From Bacteroidales bacterium 6E (lineage in GTDB: Bacteria > Bacteroidota > Bacteroidia > Bacteroidales > Prolixibacteraceae), in assembly GCA_001270045.2 (NCBI GenBank), contig DF970689.1:205051-269050 (forward strand): a stretch of DNA of 64,000 bases. Reading direction: 5' to 3'. A program made the position numbers and the translations under genes. The notes beneath the pieces were generated by a model. The model did not search any database. It saw only the letters and a list, made by a program, of their open reading frames with translations, and was not told the DNA's origin. Shown here one piece after another: positions 54,186-63,089 of the stretch; position 1 is the first letter of the stretch, and every line of letters starts with the position of its first letter.

Positions 54186-56363
54186 ATGAAAAATACTTTT
54201 CTAATGATATTGGGGCTTATAATGATCTCATTTGGGCGAATTTCGGCGCAAAATCCGCCCAATCCCAGCTTCGAATCATGGACCGCCTCCGAGAATTACA
54301 TCCTTCTTCCAACCAGCTGGTACGGCACCAATATCAATTACCTGAATACCATCAAATATATCGGGGTAACCCAGGAGTCTAACCAGCCGTATGACGGAAG
54401 TTATTATGCCCGTTTAAAGTCCGGATCAATAACTGTTTTTGGCACAACCTATAAGCTTCCGGGAGGCTTAACCCTTTCGGATCTCTATTATGCCACCGGG
54501 GCATCCCAGTTCAAGGAACCCAAAATCAAGGCAGGGGTTCCATACACCGGAAGGCCAACCAGACTTAAGGGATTTCATCGATATACCCGTGTCAACAATG
54601 ATTCATTCTATATATCGGTACTTCTTTCAAAATGGAATGTAAACAAAAGAGACACCATCGGATATGGAAGGATCATCGGATCGGCCAATGTCAGCAATTG
54701 GACCCAATTTGAAGTACCCATTGAATATCGTAGCAGCACAAATCCTGACACTGTCAATATCATTATGATGAGTTCTCCGGTCTTTTCCCAGAATGACCTT
54801 TCGAAAGTGCAGGTCGGGAGCACACTCGATGTTGACAAGTTAGAATTCATCATGGTCGATTATTTTGACGTCGATTTTGTCACTTCAGGAAATCCATGTA
54901 CTGGTGGGACTCTGACTTTTACTGGAACAAGCGAAAATGTACCCGCCCAGTCATGGGAATGGAAAGTCAATGGGCAGGCAGCCGGAACAGGAAATACCCT
55001 TACTTATACCTTTCCCGAAGTATCTGTTGCAACCCAATTCGCTGTTTCCCTGAAAGGAACCAGTGCGAGTCTGGGCAGTGACGAAATCACCAAAAACATA
55101 ACTATCTATCCAAAACCCAATATCACCATTTCACCTCAAGATCCCTTCATCTGTCCGGGAACAAGTGTGACCCTGACCGCAAGCGGTGGAACTTCTTATT
55201 CCTGGAATACATCAGGAAGTGGCGCCCAAATAACCGTAAGCCCGAAAGAATATACATTATATGAGGTAATCGGAACTGATGCATTTGGCTGCGTCAATAC
55301 GGCTTCTTCGATGATTTTCTATCACAAGCTGGATACAACAAGAACCACGGCAAGTTTCTGCAGTAACGGCAGCTATGATTTTTTTGGCGCTGAACTCACA
55401 GAGGCAGGCGTTTATTACCACAACCTTACCTCTGTGCTGAAAGGTTGTGACAGCACCATTGTCTTGACTTTGAGTGCCATTCCAGCCCCTTCAGCGGAAA
55501 TTGAAGCTTCGGCATTATCGGTATGTGAAGGATCGCAAGTTACACTTTCCGCCACGGAAGGGTATACCTCATATGACTGGGGACTAGGTGCAACAACCAC
55601 TTCATTAATCACTTTCACTCCTGAAAATACCCAAAAACATTACCTGACCGTCACTGCATCAAATGGATGTTCAGCATCTGATTCCATACTGATCGAAGTA
55701 AATTCACCTTCATTAACGACTGAGAGTTTCGCCATATGCTCGGGCGACAGTCTGGAGATCTTTGGCAATTGGGAAAAAGCATCCGGCGAGTATACCGAGG
55801 TATTCAGTAACATCAATGGATGCGACAGCACGGTTACGGTGACACTTGTTGTTCATGAATTACCCGAAGTGTTTGATGTTACCGGAGGGGGCAATTATTC
55901 ACCAACTCAACAAGGACAGCCTGTGTACCTATCGGGAAGTGAGACAAGAATCAGTTATCATCTAATGAAAGAAGGAGAAGTTGTAGCAACACTTGAGGGA
56001 ACAGGTACAGAGCTGGATTTTGGAATTCAGGGAACCGGCGATTATACCGTTTGGGCTGAAAATCCGGAAACAGATTGTTCCGTCATGATGACGGGATCAG
56101 CCATAGTCAGGCTTGTAGTGAGTGTCGATGTTATTGACGGACAAAAAATTGAGGTATTCCCTAATCCAGTAAAAGACTTTGTTTATATCTCTGTTCCAGT
56201 GGCATCAGATCTCAGGATCATATCTTCTACAGGGCAAATCCTGATACAGATACCAAATTTCACAAGTACTCAGATAAATCTTGAACATCTGGATCCAGGA
56301 CTGTATTTTGTGGAAGTCAAAACAAAACGGCAACCAACAATGAAAAAGATACTGAAATTGTAA
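54186..56363 (+). CDS. Secreted multidomain protein with T9SS type A sorting domain
   Basis: Surface or extracellular protein of unknown function. From the ATG at 54186 the 725 residues have a signal peptide (about 1-21, ending ISAQ), an N-terminal region with PNPSFESWT typical of carbohydrate- or adhesin-like domains, Ig/PKD-like modules from about 230, two repeats marked by GCDSTIVLTL and GCDSTVTVTL, and a C-terminal sorting domain with VFPNPVKDF (about 655-663), LRIISSTGQ and LDPGLYFVEV that directs type IX secretion. No catalytic motif is evident. The CDS has its own promoter and terminator; the TonB-dependent receptor gene begins 79 nt downstream. Confidence 0.85.
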   Translation: MKNTFLMILGLIMISFGRISAQNPPNPSFESWTASENYILLPTSWYGTNINYLNTIKYIGVTQESNQPYDGSYYARLKSGSITVFGTTYKLPGGLTLSDLYYATGASQFKEPKIKAGVPYTGRPTRLKGFHRYTRVNNDSFYISVLLSKWNVNKRDTIGYGRIIGSANVSNWTQFEVPIEYRSSTNPDTVNIIMMSSPVFSQNDLSKVQVGSTLDVDKLEFIMVDYFDVDFVTSGNPCTGGTLTFTGTSENVPAQSWEWKVNGQAAGTGNTLTYTFPEVSVATQFAVSLKGTSASLGSDEITKNITIYPKPNITISPQDPFICPGTSVTLTASGGTSYSWNTSGSGAQITVSPKEYTLYEVIGTDAFGCVNTASSMIFYHKLDTTRTTASFCSNGSYDFFGAELTEAGVYYHNLTSVLKGCDSTIVLTLSAIPAPSAEIEASALSVCEGSQVTLSATEGYTSYDWGLGATTTSLITFTPENTQKHYLTVTASNGCSASDSILIEVNSPSLTTESFAICSGDSLEIFGNWEKASGEYTEVFSNINGCDSTVTVTLVVHELPEVFDVTGGGNYSPTQQGQPVYLSGSETRISYHLMKEGEVVATLEGTGTELDFGIQGTGDYTVWAENPETDCSVMMTGSAIVRLVVSVDVIDGQKIEVFPNPVKDFVYISVPVASDLRIISSTGQILIQIPNFTSTQINLEHLDPGLYFVEVKTKRQPTMKKILKL

Positions 56364-56386
56364 TAAATATTATAATCCAGATAAAC

Positions 56387-56415
56387 AACCCGGACCAGTT
56401 CCGGGTTTGTTTTTG
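56387..56415 (+). terminator. Rho-independent terminator after the T9SS cargo gene
   Basis: Stem aacccgg (56387-56393) / ccgggtt (56401-56407) followed by TGTTTTT, only about 28 nt before the receptor ATG, so some read-through into that gene is likely. Confidence 0.8.
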
Positions 56416-56442
56416 ATATTGTATTTCAAATTCAACTGTTAT

Positions 56443-58686
56443 ATGAAAGTTCTGCTTCTATTCATCAATATTCTGCTGGTTTGCCAACTGTCCGGACAAA
56501 AAGCCGTGACAGGCATTGTTAAGGATGGCCAAACGGGAGAGCCAATCTCCTATGCCCTTGTTACTGTTGGTGCCAATAAGTCCTATACAGGCTCTGACGG
56601 CCGTTTCGCATTACCATACGAACAAGGGGATTCAGTAATTTCAGTTGTTGCCTCCTTTTACTTGCCAATGGAAGTTGCTGTACCAACGGCAGAAATACAA
56701 TTGCATATTTTTTTATATCCCAATGAACAGAACATTGAAGCAATAACGGTTTCGGCCAACCGAATTGAAAGCCGCTTGCTAAACAGTACTTCTGGTATCA
56801 GTTTGCTAACGCCCGGACAGATTGAACGAAACTCTCCCGTGGCATTGGAACCTTCACTGAATCAGGTTCCGGGTGTGTATATGCATTCCGGATCATTCAA
56901 CACAAACAGGATAACCATTCGTGGAATTGGCAGTCGTTCTGCCTATGGTACAAGCAAAATAAGGGCATATCTTGATGAGATTCCCCTGACATCGGGAGAC
57001 GGGCAAACGACTCTTGAAGACCTCAGCACACAGGCTTTTTCACAAGTAGAGATTGTCCGTGGCCCCACTTCGGGGATCCATGGATCGGGCTTGGGTGGTG
57101 CTATAATTCTGAAGACACTTCCCGGAAGCGAATCAATGAAGGTTTCAGCCCAGTTTGTCTCCGCCTCATATGGAACGCATAAAGAAGGCATTTCCTTTAG
57201 TGCAAACGGGAAAAGTTCGTCACACCTGGTAATCACAGATTTTCTATATAGCGATGGATATCGCGAAAACAACCAGTACAATCGCAGCAACCTGTTTACA
57301 TACAACCAATTCATGCTCGGCGATAATAACAAGCTAACCGTTCTGTTCGATTTTATCGATTTAAAAGCCTTTATCCCCAGTTCCATCGATCTGGCAACTT
57401 ACAAGGAAAATCCGGAAAAAGCTGCCTCAAACTGGGCAGCAATCAAAGGGAATGAGGATGTCAGAAAAATCCGTGGGGCAGCAAGTTATAGTCATTTTGT
57501 TACCGAAAAGACACAATTGGTCACCACTGCAACCATTGCCCATTCAAAAAATATCGAACTCCGTCCTTTCAATCTGCTAACCGAAAAAAACTTATCACTT
57601 AGTGGCAGGATATCACTCAAGGTAAAGGGCAGGCATACCGAATGGCATTCAGGACTGGAAGCATTCAGGGAGGGATACAATTGGGAAACCTTCCGCAACC
57701 AGAGCGTTCATCCTGCCAATATTCTGAGCGAGAACCGTGAAATCAGGTTTTGGAGCAACCTTTTCAGTCAGTTAAGATGGCAGGTTAAGCCTCACCTCAC
57801 AGTTGAACCTGGAATAAACCTGAACCACACCCAATATAATTATACAGACATATACACCGATGATGGCGATGCATCAGGAAAGAGGGTATTTCCACTCATA
57901 CTTTCTCCCCGACTGGGAATCAACTTCCAACATACCGAAAGAAATGCCATTTATGCAGTGATCAGCCACGGATTTTCATCACCAACCTTGCAGGAGACAC
58001 TGCAACCCGACGGACAGGTAAATCCCGAGATTAAGCCCGAAACAGGCTGGAATATAGAATTGGGATGGCGTGGAAAATTGGCCCAAAACAAACTGTATTA
58101 TGACCTTGCACTTTACCAGATGAGAATCGAGAACCTTTTGGTGGCACGACGCAAAGGAGAAGATGCATTTGTTGGGGTCAATGCCGGCAAGACTGTCCAC
58201 AATGGTATTGAGTTCGACCTCAGGTACTTTGCCACGCCAATTCGCAATATCAGATGGAATGTCTATTCGAACGGCACTGTAGCAAAATACTTGTTTAAGG
58301 ATTTTACGGATCTTGAAAATGATTATTCTGGCAATAAACTTACAGGTGTTCCTTCCCTTGTCCTGAACAATGGTCTGGAAATCAAGACCAATAAAGGCTG
58401 GACAGGAAACCTCAGCCACCGGTATTCTGGAAAACTTCCGCTGAATGATGCCAACTCCCTTTATTCAGAATCATTTAACCTTTTCAATTTCAGGATTGCC
58501 AAATCTTTTGATTGGATGGGACTCAACTGGAACGCCAGCGGGACAGTACAAAATGTCCTTGACACAAGGTATGCATCCATGTACCTTATCAATGCGCCCT
58601 CTTTCGGTGGTTCCCAACCACGTTACTATTATCCCGGTTTACCACGTAACTATATGCTAACCATACAGATTACATACATCAGGTAA
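56443..58686 (+). CDS. TonB-dependent outer-membrane receptor
   Basis: Outer-membrane active transporter. The 747 residues from the ATG at 56443 have a signal peptide (MKVLLLFINILLVCQLSGQ), a carboxypeptidase-regulatory-like domain (about 22-100), a TonB plug (about 105-220, with LNQVPGVYMHSGSF and the VEIVRGPTSGIHGSGLGGA stretch) and a 22-strand barrel. The sequence is that of a FecA/siderophore-type receptor rather than SusC: it is shorter than SusC and no SusD gene follows. The ligand is unknown. The frame upstream of 56443 lies in the terminator region. Confidence 0.9.
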   Translation: MKVLLLFINILLVCQLSGQKAVTGIVKDGQTGEPISYALVTVGANKSYTGSDGRFALPYEQGDSVISVVASFYLPMEVAVPTAEIQLHIFLYPNEQNIEAITVSANRIESRLLNSTSGISLLTPGQIERNSPVALEPSLNQVPGVYMHSGSFNTNRITIRGIGSRSAYGTSKIRAYLDEIPLTSGDGQTTLEDLSTQAFSQVEIVRGPTSGIHGSGLGGAIILKTLPGSESMKVSAQFVSASYGTHKEGISFSANGKSSSHLVITDFLYSDGYRENNQYNRSNLFTYNQFMLGDNNKLTVLFDFIDLKAFIPSSIDLATYKENPEKAASNWAAIKGNEDVRKIRGAASYSHFVTEKTQLVTTATIAHSKNIELRPFNLLTEKNLSLSGRISLKVKGRHTEWHSGLEAFREGYNWETFRNQSVHPANILSENREIRFWSNLFSQLRWQVKPHLTVEPGINLNHTQYNYTDIYTDDGDASGKRVFPLILSPRLGINFQHTERNAIYAVISHGFSSPTLQETLQPDGQVNPEIKPETGWNIELGWRGKLAQNKLYYDLALYQMRIENLLVARRKGEDAFVGVNAGKTVHNGIEFDLRYFATPIRNIRWNVYSNGTVAKYLFKDFTDLENDYSGNKLTGVPSLVLNNGLEIKTNKGWTGNLSHRYSGKLPLNDANSLYSESFNLFNFRIAKSFDWMGLNWNASGTVQNVLDTRYASMYLINAPSFGGSQPRYYYPGLPRNYMLTIQITYIR

Positions 58687-58709
58687 TGATAGGCGTGAGC
58701 AAAAATTCA

Positions 58710-60866
58710 CTATTTCAGTTTGAAAAGCTTACCAACAGTTTTCATTAAGTGGTCTATACGCTCGATACTATCGGTCAGGGGTTCATACATAGACGAGGTA
58801 GTCGGATCATATACCGGTGTTTCAGAATACTGAGGCTGACTGGGATAAACCAGAATAAAACTGTTGTTCTGAAAATAATTGTTCAGATAAGCCGGAATAT
58901 TATTCATTAGATTGTGATAAGACGGATAGTTTCTCCTGCTCATTATGAAAATCAGGTTATCATCTACTTTGATATCCCTCGATAAAACCAGAAAATCGTC
59001 CCAATTCTGGAATTCAAAAAAGGAGGTATCCACGGGATGATTTTTTTGGATCTTTTGAAGCACACCAATCAATTCAGGTGATGCGTAAAATACCAGCTTT
59101 GCCCCTGTATTTCTGCCAATATTCCATATCTTGACCAGCCAGAATGGAAACCCAACTTCTTTGTCAGCATGGTCAGGAACAAATATCACATGTCGTTTTA
59201 TGGTAGCCAAAGGCTGTAGAGGTCTGTATATCAGGGTGGTAGTTTCAGACTTATTTAAGATTCCATGCGTTAGGTTACCCAGGTAGGTATCTGTTATGCC
59301 CTTCTTTTCATGCAATCCAATGATAAGATCAGTAATTTTATGCTCCTTGATCACGTTGAGGATTCCATTGACCACGTTCGAATCAAACCTAACGATCGGT
59401 TTTATGATATCATCGGTTGCAGCAGCTACATTTTCGGCAATTTCCATGAGTTTTTTGGCCCTTTTTTCGGCAGCGGAATTTTGTGCATTGTTATCGATGA
59501 TATTCAGTCCATACAACTTTCCTGTCTTTTTAGCCGACTTGACAGTGACGCTTAAGTGTATCAATTCTTCGACCGTTTCCGAATTGCTCAAAGGGATTAA
59601 AATTCTCTCACCGGAATCTTCTTCCGGAATATCTTCCGAAGCGGCTTCTTTCAGCGCCAGTTTCTGACCGCTCCGTTGGGTCGCAAAAGATGCAATGGTA
59701 CAGGTTATCAGAATCATGATAATGGTACCGTTCAGAACACTGTCGTTCAGCAACCTGACGGGATCGCCCATATCATCTGTCCCGACAATGACATTATAGC
59801 CGACCAATACGGCGGCCAATGTTGACGCAGCTTGTGCATTGGTAAGTCCAAAAATAACTCCTCTCTCTTCAGGTGAAAACCTGAATGATTTTTGTGCAAG
59901 CCATGCAGCCATATACTTTGTAGCGGTTGCAACAATTGTCATGATAGCTGCCACCAAAAGAGTCTGGGAATTACTCACAAAGATCCGAACATCAATCAGC
60001 ATTCCAACACCTATCAAAAAGAACGGGATAAAAAGGGCATTCCCAACAAAATGTATTCGATTCATGAGAGGAGAGGTGTTTGGGATCAGCCTGTTCAGTG
60101 CCAATCCAACCATAAACGCCCCAACAATTGGCTCGATGCCTCCCACCTGCGTTAAAAAAGCCCCAAGGAACACCATGCCAAGAACAAAAATATACTGCCC
60201 GACATTATCGTCGTACCTTTTAAAAAACCATCGGCCCACCAGAGGAAATATCACAAGGATAATTCCTGTTGAAATAATCAGGGACAGGGTAAGTTTCAAC
60301 CAAAAACCAGGACCGATCTCACCTGTACTCATTCCGATGATGATCGCAAGGATAACAAGGGCGCCAACCGTTGTAAGGATAGTTCCGCCAATTGAAATAT
60401 TGACCGCGCGGTTTTTGGCAATGCCCAATTTGCTCACTATCGGATAGGTAATCAGGGTATTTGAAGCATACATACTAGCCAGGAGAATGGATGTCAACCA
60501 GTTGAACTGCAGGATATAATAACTGGCCAAGGTTCCCAGGATCATAGGAATCATGAATGTATAGAAACCAAAGACAATGCTTTTCCCCGAGTTTTTTTTA
60601 AACTCAGCCACATCCATTTCCATGCTCGACAGAAACATGATATACAGAAGTCCAACCGTTCCAAAAAGGTCGATACTTGCATCGCGCGCTATGAAATTAA
60701 ACCCATTGGGTCCAATGATGATCCCGGCTATTATCAGGCCGATAAGTGGTGGAATGGATATTCGGTTTAGAAGAATGGGGGAAAAAAGAATGATGAAAAG
60801 GATTAATGAAAATATGATGACAGGATTCTGAATGGGCAAAGATATTTGTAAAACAGATAAAATCAT
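58710..60866 (-). CDS. CPA2-family cation/proton antiporter with C-terminal USP-like domains
   Basis: Exchanges Na+ or K+ for H+; inner membrane. From the ATG at 60866 the 718 residues contain about 12 helices (15-400) with GIIIGPNGF, GGIEPIVGAFMVGLALNRL and an Asn/Asp-containing helix 4-5, then a cytoplasmic part of about 300 residues that resembles two universal-stress-protein domains (with IIGLHEKKGITDTYLG and the nucleotide-loop-like GNLTHGIL). This tail could bind a nucleotide and gate transport. The frame is open 10 codons further upstream, but the ATG at 60866 starts the membrane part. Separate from buk by 114 nt. Confidence 0.88.
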   Translation of the reverse strand: MILSVLQISLPIQNPVIIFSLILFIILFSPILLNRISIPPLIGLIIAGIIIGPNGFNFIARDASIDLFGTVGLLYIMFLSSMEMDVAEFKKNSGKSIVFGFYTFMIPMILGTLASYYILQFNWLTSILLASMYASNTLITYPIVSKLGIAKNRAVNISIGGTILTTVGALVILAIIIGMSTGEIGPGFWLKLTLSLIISTGIILVIFPLVGRWFFKRYDDNVGQYIFVLGMVFLGAFLTQVGGIEPIVGAFMVGLALNRLIPNTSPLMNRIHFVGNALFIPFFLIGVGMLIDVRIFVSNSQTLLVAAIMTIVATATKYMAAWLAQKSFRFSPEERGVIFGLTNAQAASTLAAVLVGYNVIVGTDDMGDPVRLLNDSVLNGTIIMILITCTIASFATQRSGQKLALKEAASEDIPEEDSGERILIPLSNSETVEELIHLSVTVKSAKKTGKLYGLNIIDNNAQNSAAEKRAKKLMEIAENVAAATDDIIKPIVRFDSNVVNGILNVIKEHKITDLIIGLHEKKGITDTYLGNLTHGILNKSETTTLIYRPLQPLATIKRHVIFVPDHADKEVGFPFWLVKIWNIGRNTGAKLVFYASPELIGVLQKIQKNHPVDTSFFEFQNWDDFLVLSRDIKVDDNLIFIMSRRNYPSYHNLMNNIPAYLNNYFQNNSFILVYPSQPQYSETPVYDPTTSSMYEPLTDSIERIDHLMKTVGKLFKLK

Positions 60867-60980
60867 GGAGCTTGGGCTATTTGGATAAAAACACAATATT
60901 CCCCTGGCACGCTTTCAAAAAAGGCGTTGGGGTCACTGATATTCGTAAAAGTATTTAAAAATCCTGATTTATTTCAGCCT

Positions 60981-62066
60981 TTACGATTTTCCAACATAAA
61001 TTTTTGGCTTTGTTTCTCCCCTGGCCACCCTCAGTGCATTCATCGCCAATGCCTCTAATTCGTCCTCTCCCGGATATACAAAAACAGGTCCGATAAAACC
61101 AGTCCTGGCCGATAAGGTACCCGTCAGATGCTGATTATAAGCCAATCCACCAGTAATAAGGATCGCATCCACATTTCCCTCGAGAACAATGGCCATCTCA
61201 CCAATCATTTTCGATACCTGATATATAAGGGCTTCCTGAATAAATGCGGACTGGCTGTCTCCCTTCTCAGCCGATTTTTGAACCTCCAGGGCATTGTTAG
61301 TCCCAAGATAGGCGACAAATCCACCTTCACCAACCACCATCCTGTAAACCTGTTCTTTTGAGTACTTGCCACTGAAGCAAAGGTTTATCAATTGTCCGAC
61401 AGGAAGTGTTCCAGATCTTTCAGGACTAAACGGTCCCTCACCGTCGAGGGCATTATTGACATCCACTACCCTGCCCTTTTTATGGGCTCCTACTGATATT
61501 CCTCCTCCCAGGTGTGCAACAATCAGATTCAGCTCTTCATAGGCAATACCGATTCTCCTGGCATGAATCCGTGCAATGGCTTTCTGGTTTAAAGCATGAA
61601 AAATGGAAACCCTCTCAAATTTAGGATGACCGGCTACCCTGGCTACAGGATCAAGCTCATCGGTAACCACGGGGTCTGCAATGTAAGCATGGGAATTTGG
61701 AATTTGCAAGGAAATGAAATCCGCAATCAATGGACCCAGGTTACTGGCATGCTGTCCCATTACACCCTCAAGGGCATGCTCAAGCATCAGGTTGTTAACA
61801 AGATAGATACCCGACTCCATCGGATAAGTCAATCCTCCCCTTCCGATAATATGTTTGATTGAATCAACATCAATACCCTCTTCAACCAATGCATCAATAA
61901 TCAAACCTTTTCGAAAATCAAACTGGGCAATGATACTTTTATATTTCGACATCTCCTCCACAGAATGGCGAAGTGTCTTGTTCAAAATACATTTCTCATC
62001 TTCATATACGGCAAACTTGGTAGAGGTTGAGCCGGGATTGATGGCAAGAATCAGGATCTTTGACAT
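60981..62066 (-). CDS. buk: Butyrate kinase
   Basis: Makes ATP from butyryl phosphate (or branched acyl phosphates) and ADP. The 361-residue protein is an ASKHA kinase with NPGSTSTK (10-17), HIIGRGG, HLGGGISVGAH (phosphate site), SPERSGTLPVGQL and GNVDAILITGG (adenosine site). The length and SGTLP pattern separate it from acetate kinase. It starts 9 nt after the ptb stop, so the two are one operon. Substrate may be isobutyryl or isovaleryl phosphate, given the branched-chain-type dehydrogenase elsewhere in the window. Confidence 0.95.
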   Translation of the reverse strand: MSKILILAINPGSTSTKFAVYEDEKCILNKTLRHSVEEMSKYKSIIAQFDFRKGLIIDALVEEGIDVDSIKHIIGRGGLTYPMESGIYLVNNLMLEHALEGVMGQHASNLGPLIADFISLQIPNSHAYIADPVVTDELDPVARVAGHPKFERVSIFHALNQKAIARIHARRIGIAYEELNLIVAHLGGGISVGAHKKGRVVDVNNALDGEGPFSPERSGTLPVGQLINLCFSGKYSKEQVYRMVVGEGGFVAYLGTNNALEVQKSAEKGDSQSAFIQEALIYQVSKMIGEMAIVLEGNVDAILITGGLAYNQHLTGTLSARTGFIGPVFVYPGEDELEALAMNALRVARGETKPKIYVGKS

Positions 62067-62075
62067 GGAAGTATA

Positions 62076-62978
62076 TTAACTTAGATGTGCAGCCAGTGCT
62101 ATTGAATTTAGTTTGGTTTCCATAGAATCTCCCCTGCTTGATAAAACCACAGGTACTTTTGCTCCGGCAACAATGGCTGCCTGTTCGGATTGACAAAGAC
62201 GCGTACTCATTTTATAAAATACGTTTCCGGCATCAATATTTGGAAACAGAAGACAATCTGCATCACCTGCTACCTTGGAAGCAATCTTCTTGATTGATGC
62301 GGCCTCGGCATCGATGGCAACATCAAGGGCCAAAGGACCGTCAACAATTGCCCCAGGGATTTGTCCCCTTTCCGCCATCTTGGCTAGAATGGCAGCTTCG
62401 GTACAGGCTGGGATTCCGGAAAGCACCTGTTCTGTAGCCGCAATTACGGCAACCTTGGGAGTTTCTATGCCCAAAGCTTTTGCTGTTGTCACAAGATAAC
62501 CTGTCATGGCAATTTTCTGGGCGAGATCAGGATATGGAATAATCGCCACATCACTAACTATCAATAATTTATGATAATTCGGATACTCCATTACGGCAAT
62601 GTGGCTAAGAATACTTTTGGGTGGTAGCAGGCCAAATTCTTTATTAAGCAATGCCCTCATAAATTTATCGGTGCTAAGCAATCCTTTCATCATCAGATCT
62701 GCTTTACCATTTGACACCAAATTGGCTGCCTGATGTGCAGCATCATCTTCAGAGAAGGCAGATACAATGGTGAACAGATCCTTATCAACCCCAATTTCAG
62801 AACAGGTTTTTGATATCTTATCCGGATCACCTGTCAGAATTCCCTGTACAATTCCCAGTTTCACGGCTTCAGCGACTGCTTCAATCGTGTGTGCGTCAAT
62901 AGCATTTACCGCTACCAAACGCCTAGGGGACTTCCCCTTTAATCCTTGAAATATTTCAGATAAATGTTGGATTTTCAT
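62076..62978 (-). CDS. ptb: Phosphate butyryltransferase
   Basis: Converts butyryl-CoA (or branched acyl-CoA) and phosphate to acyl phosphate and CoA. From the ATG at 62978 the 300 residues are of the phosphotransacetylase fold with ATEQVLSGIPACTEAAILAKM and DGPLALDVAIDAEAA, the latter being a Ptb hallmark, and the C-terminal LVFPNIDAGN-type segment (here LLFPNIDAGNVFYK). The seven codons before the ATG are probably not used. First gene of the ptb-buk operon. Confidence 0.93.
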   Translation of the reverse strand: MKIQHLSEIFQGLKGKSPRRLVAVNAIDAHTIEAVAEAVKLGIVQGILTGDPDKISKTCSEIGVDKDLFTIVSAFSEDDAAHQAANLVSNGKADLMMKGLLSTDKFMRALLNKEFGLLPPKSILSHIAVMEYPNYHKLLIVSDVAIIPYPDLAQKIAMTGYLVTTAKALGIETPKVAVIAATEQVLSGIPACTEAAILAKMAERGQIPGAIVDGPLALDVAIDAEAASIKKIASKVAGDADCLLFPNIDAGNVFYKMSTRLCQSEQAAIVAGAKVPVVLSSRGDSMETKLNSIALAAHLS

Positions 62979-63050
62979 AAAAGTTAAGTTTATCGTCAAT
63001 TTATGATTTCATGAAAAAGACAATTACAGGTACAATTAGCTTAGCTTAGG

Positions 63051-63084
63051 AAAAAAAAGACACTGGTCGAAACCAGTGTCTTTT
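63051..63084 (-). terminator. Rho-independent terminator after ackA
   Basis: Stem aaaagacactggt (63055-63067) / accagtgtctttt (63072-63084) with a tetraloop, then a T-run on the minus strand (63058-63051). It separates ackA from ptb-buk. Confidence 0.92.
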
Positions 63085-63089
63085 AATAT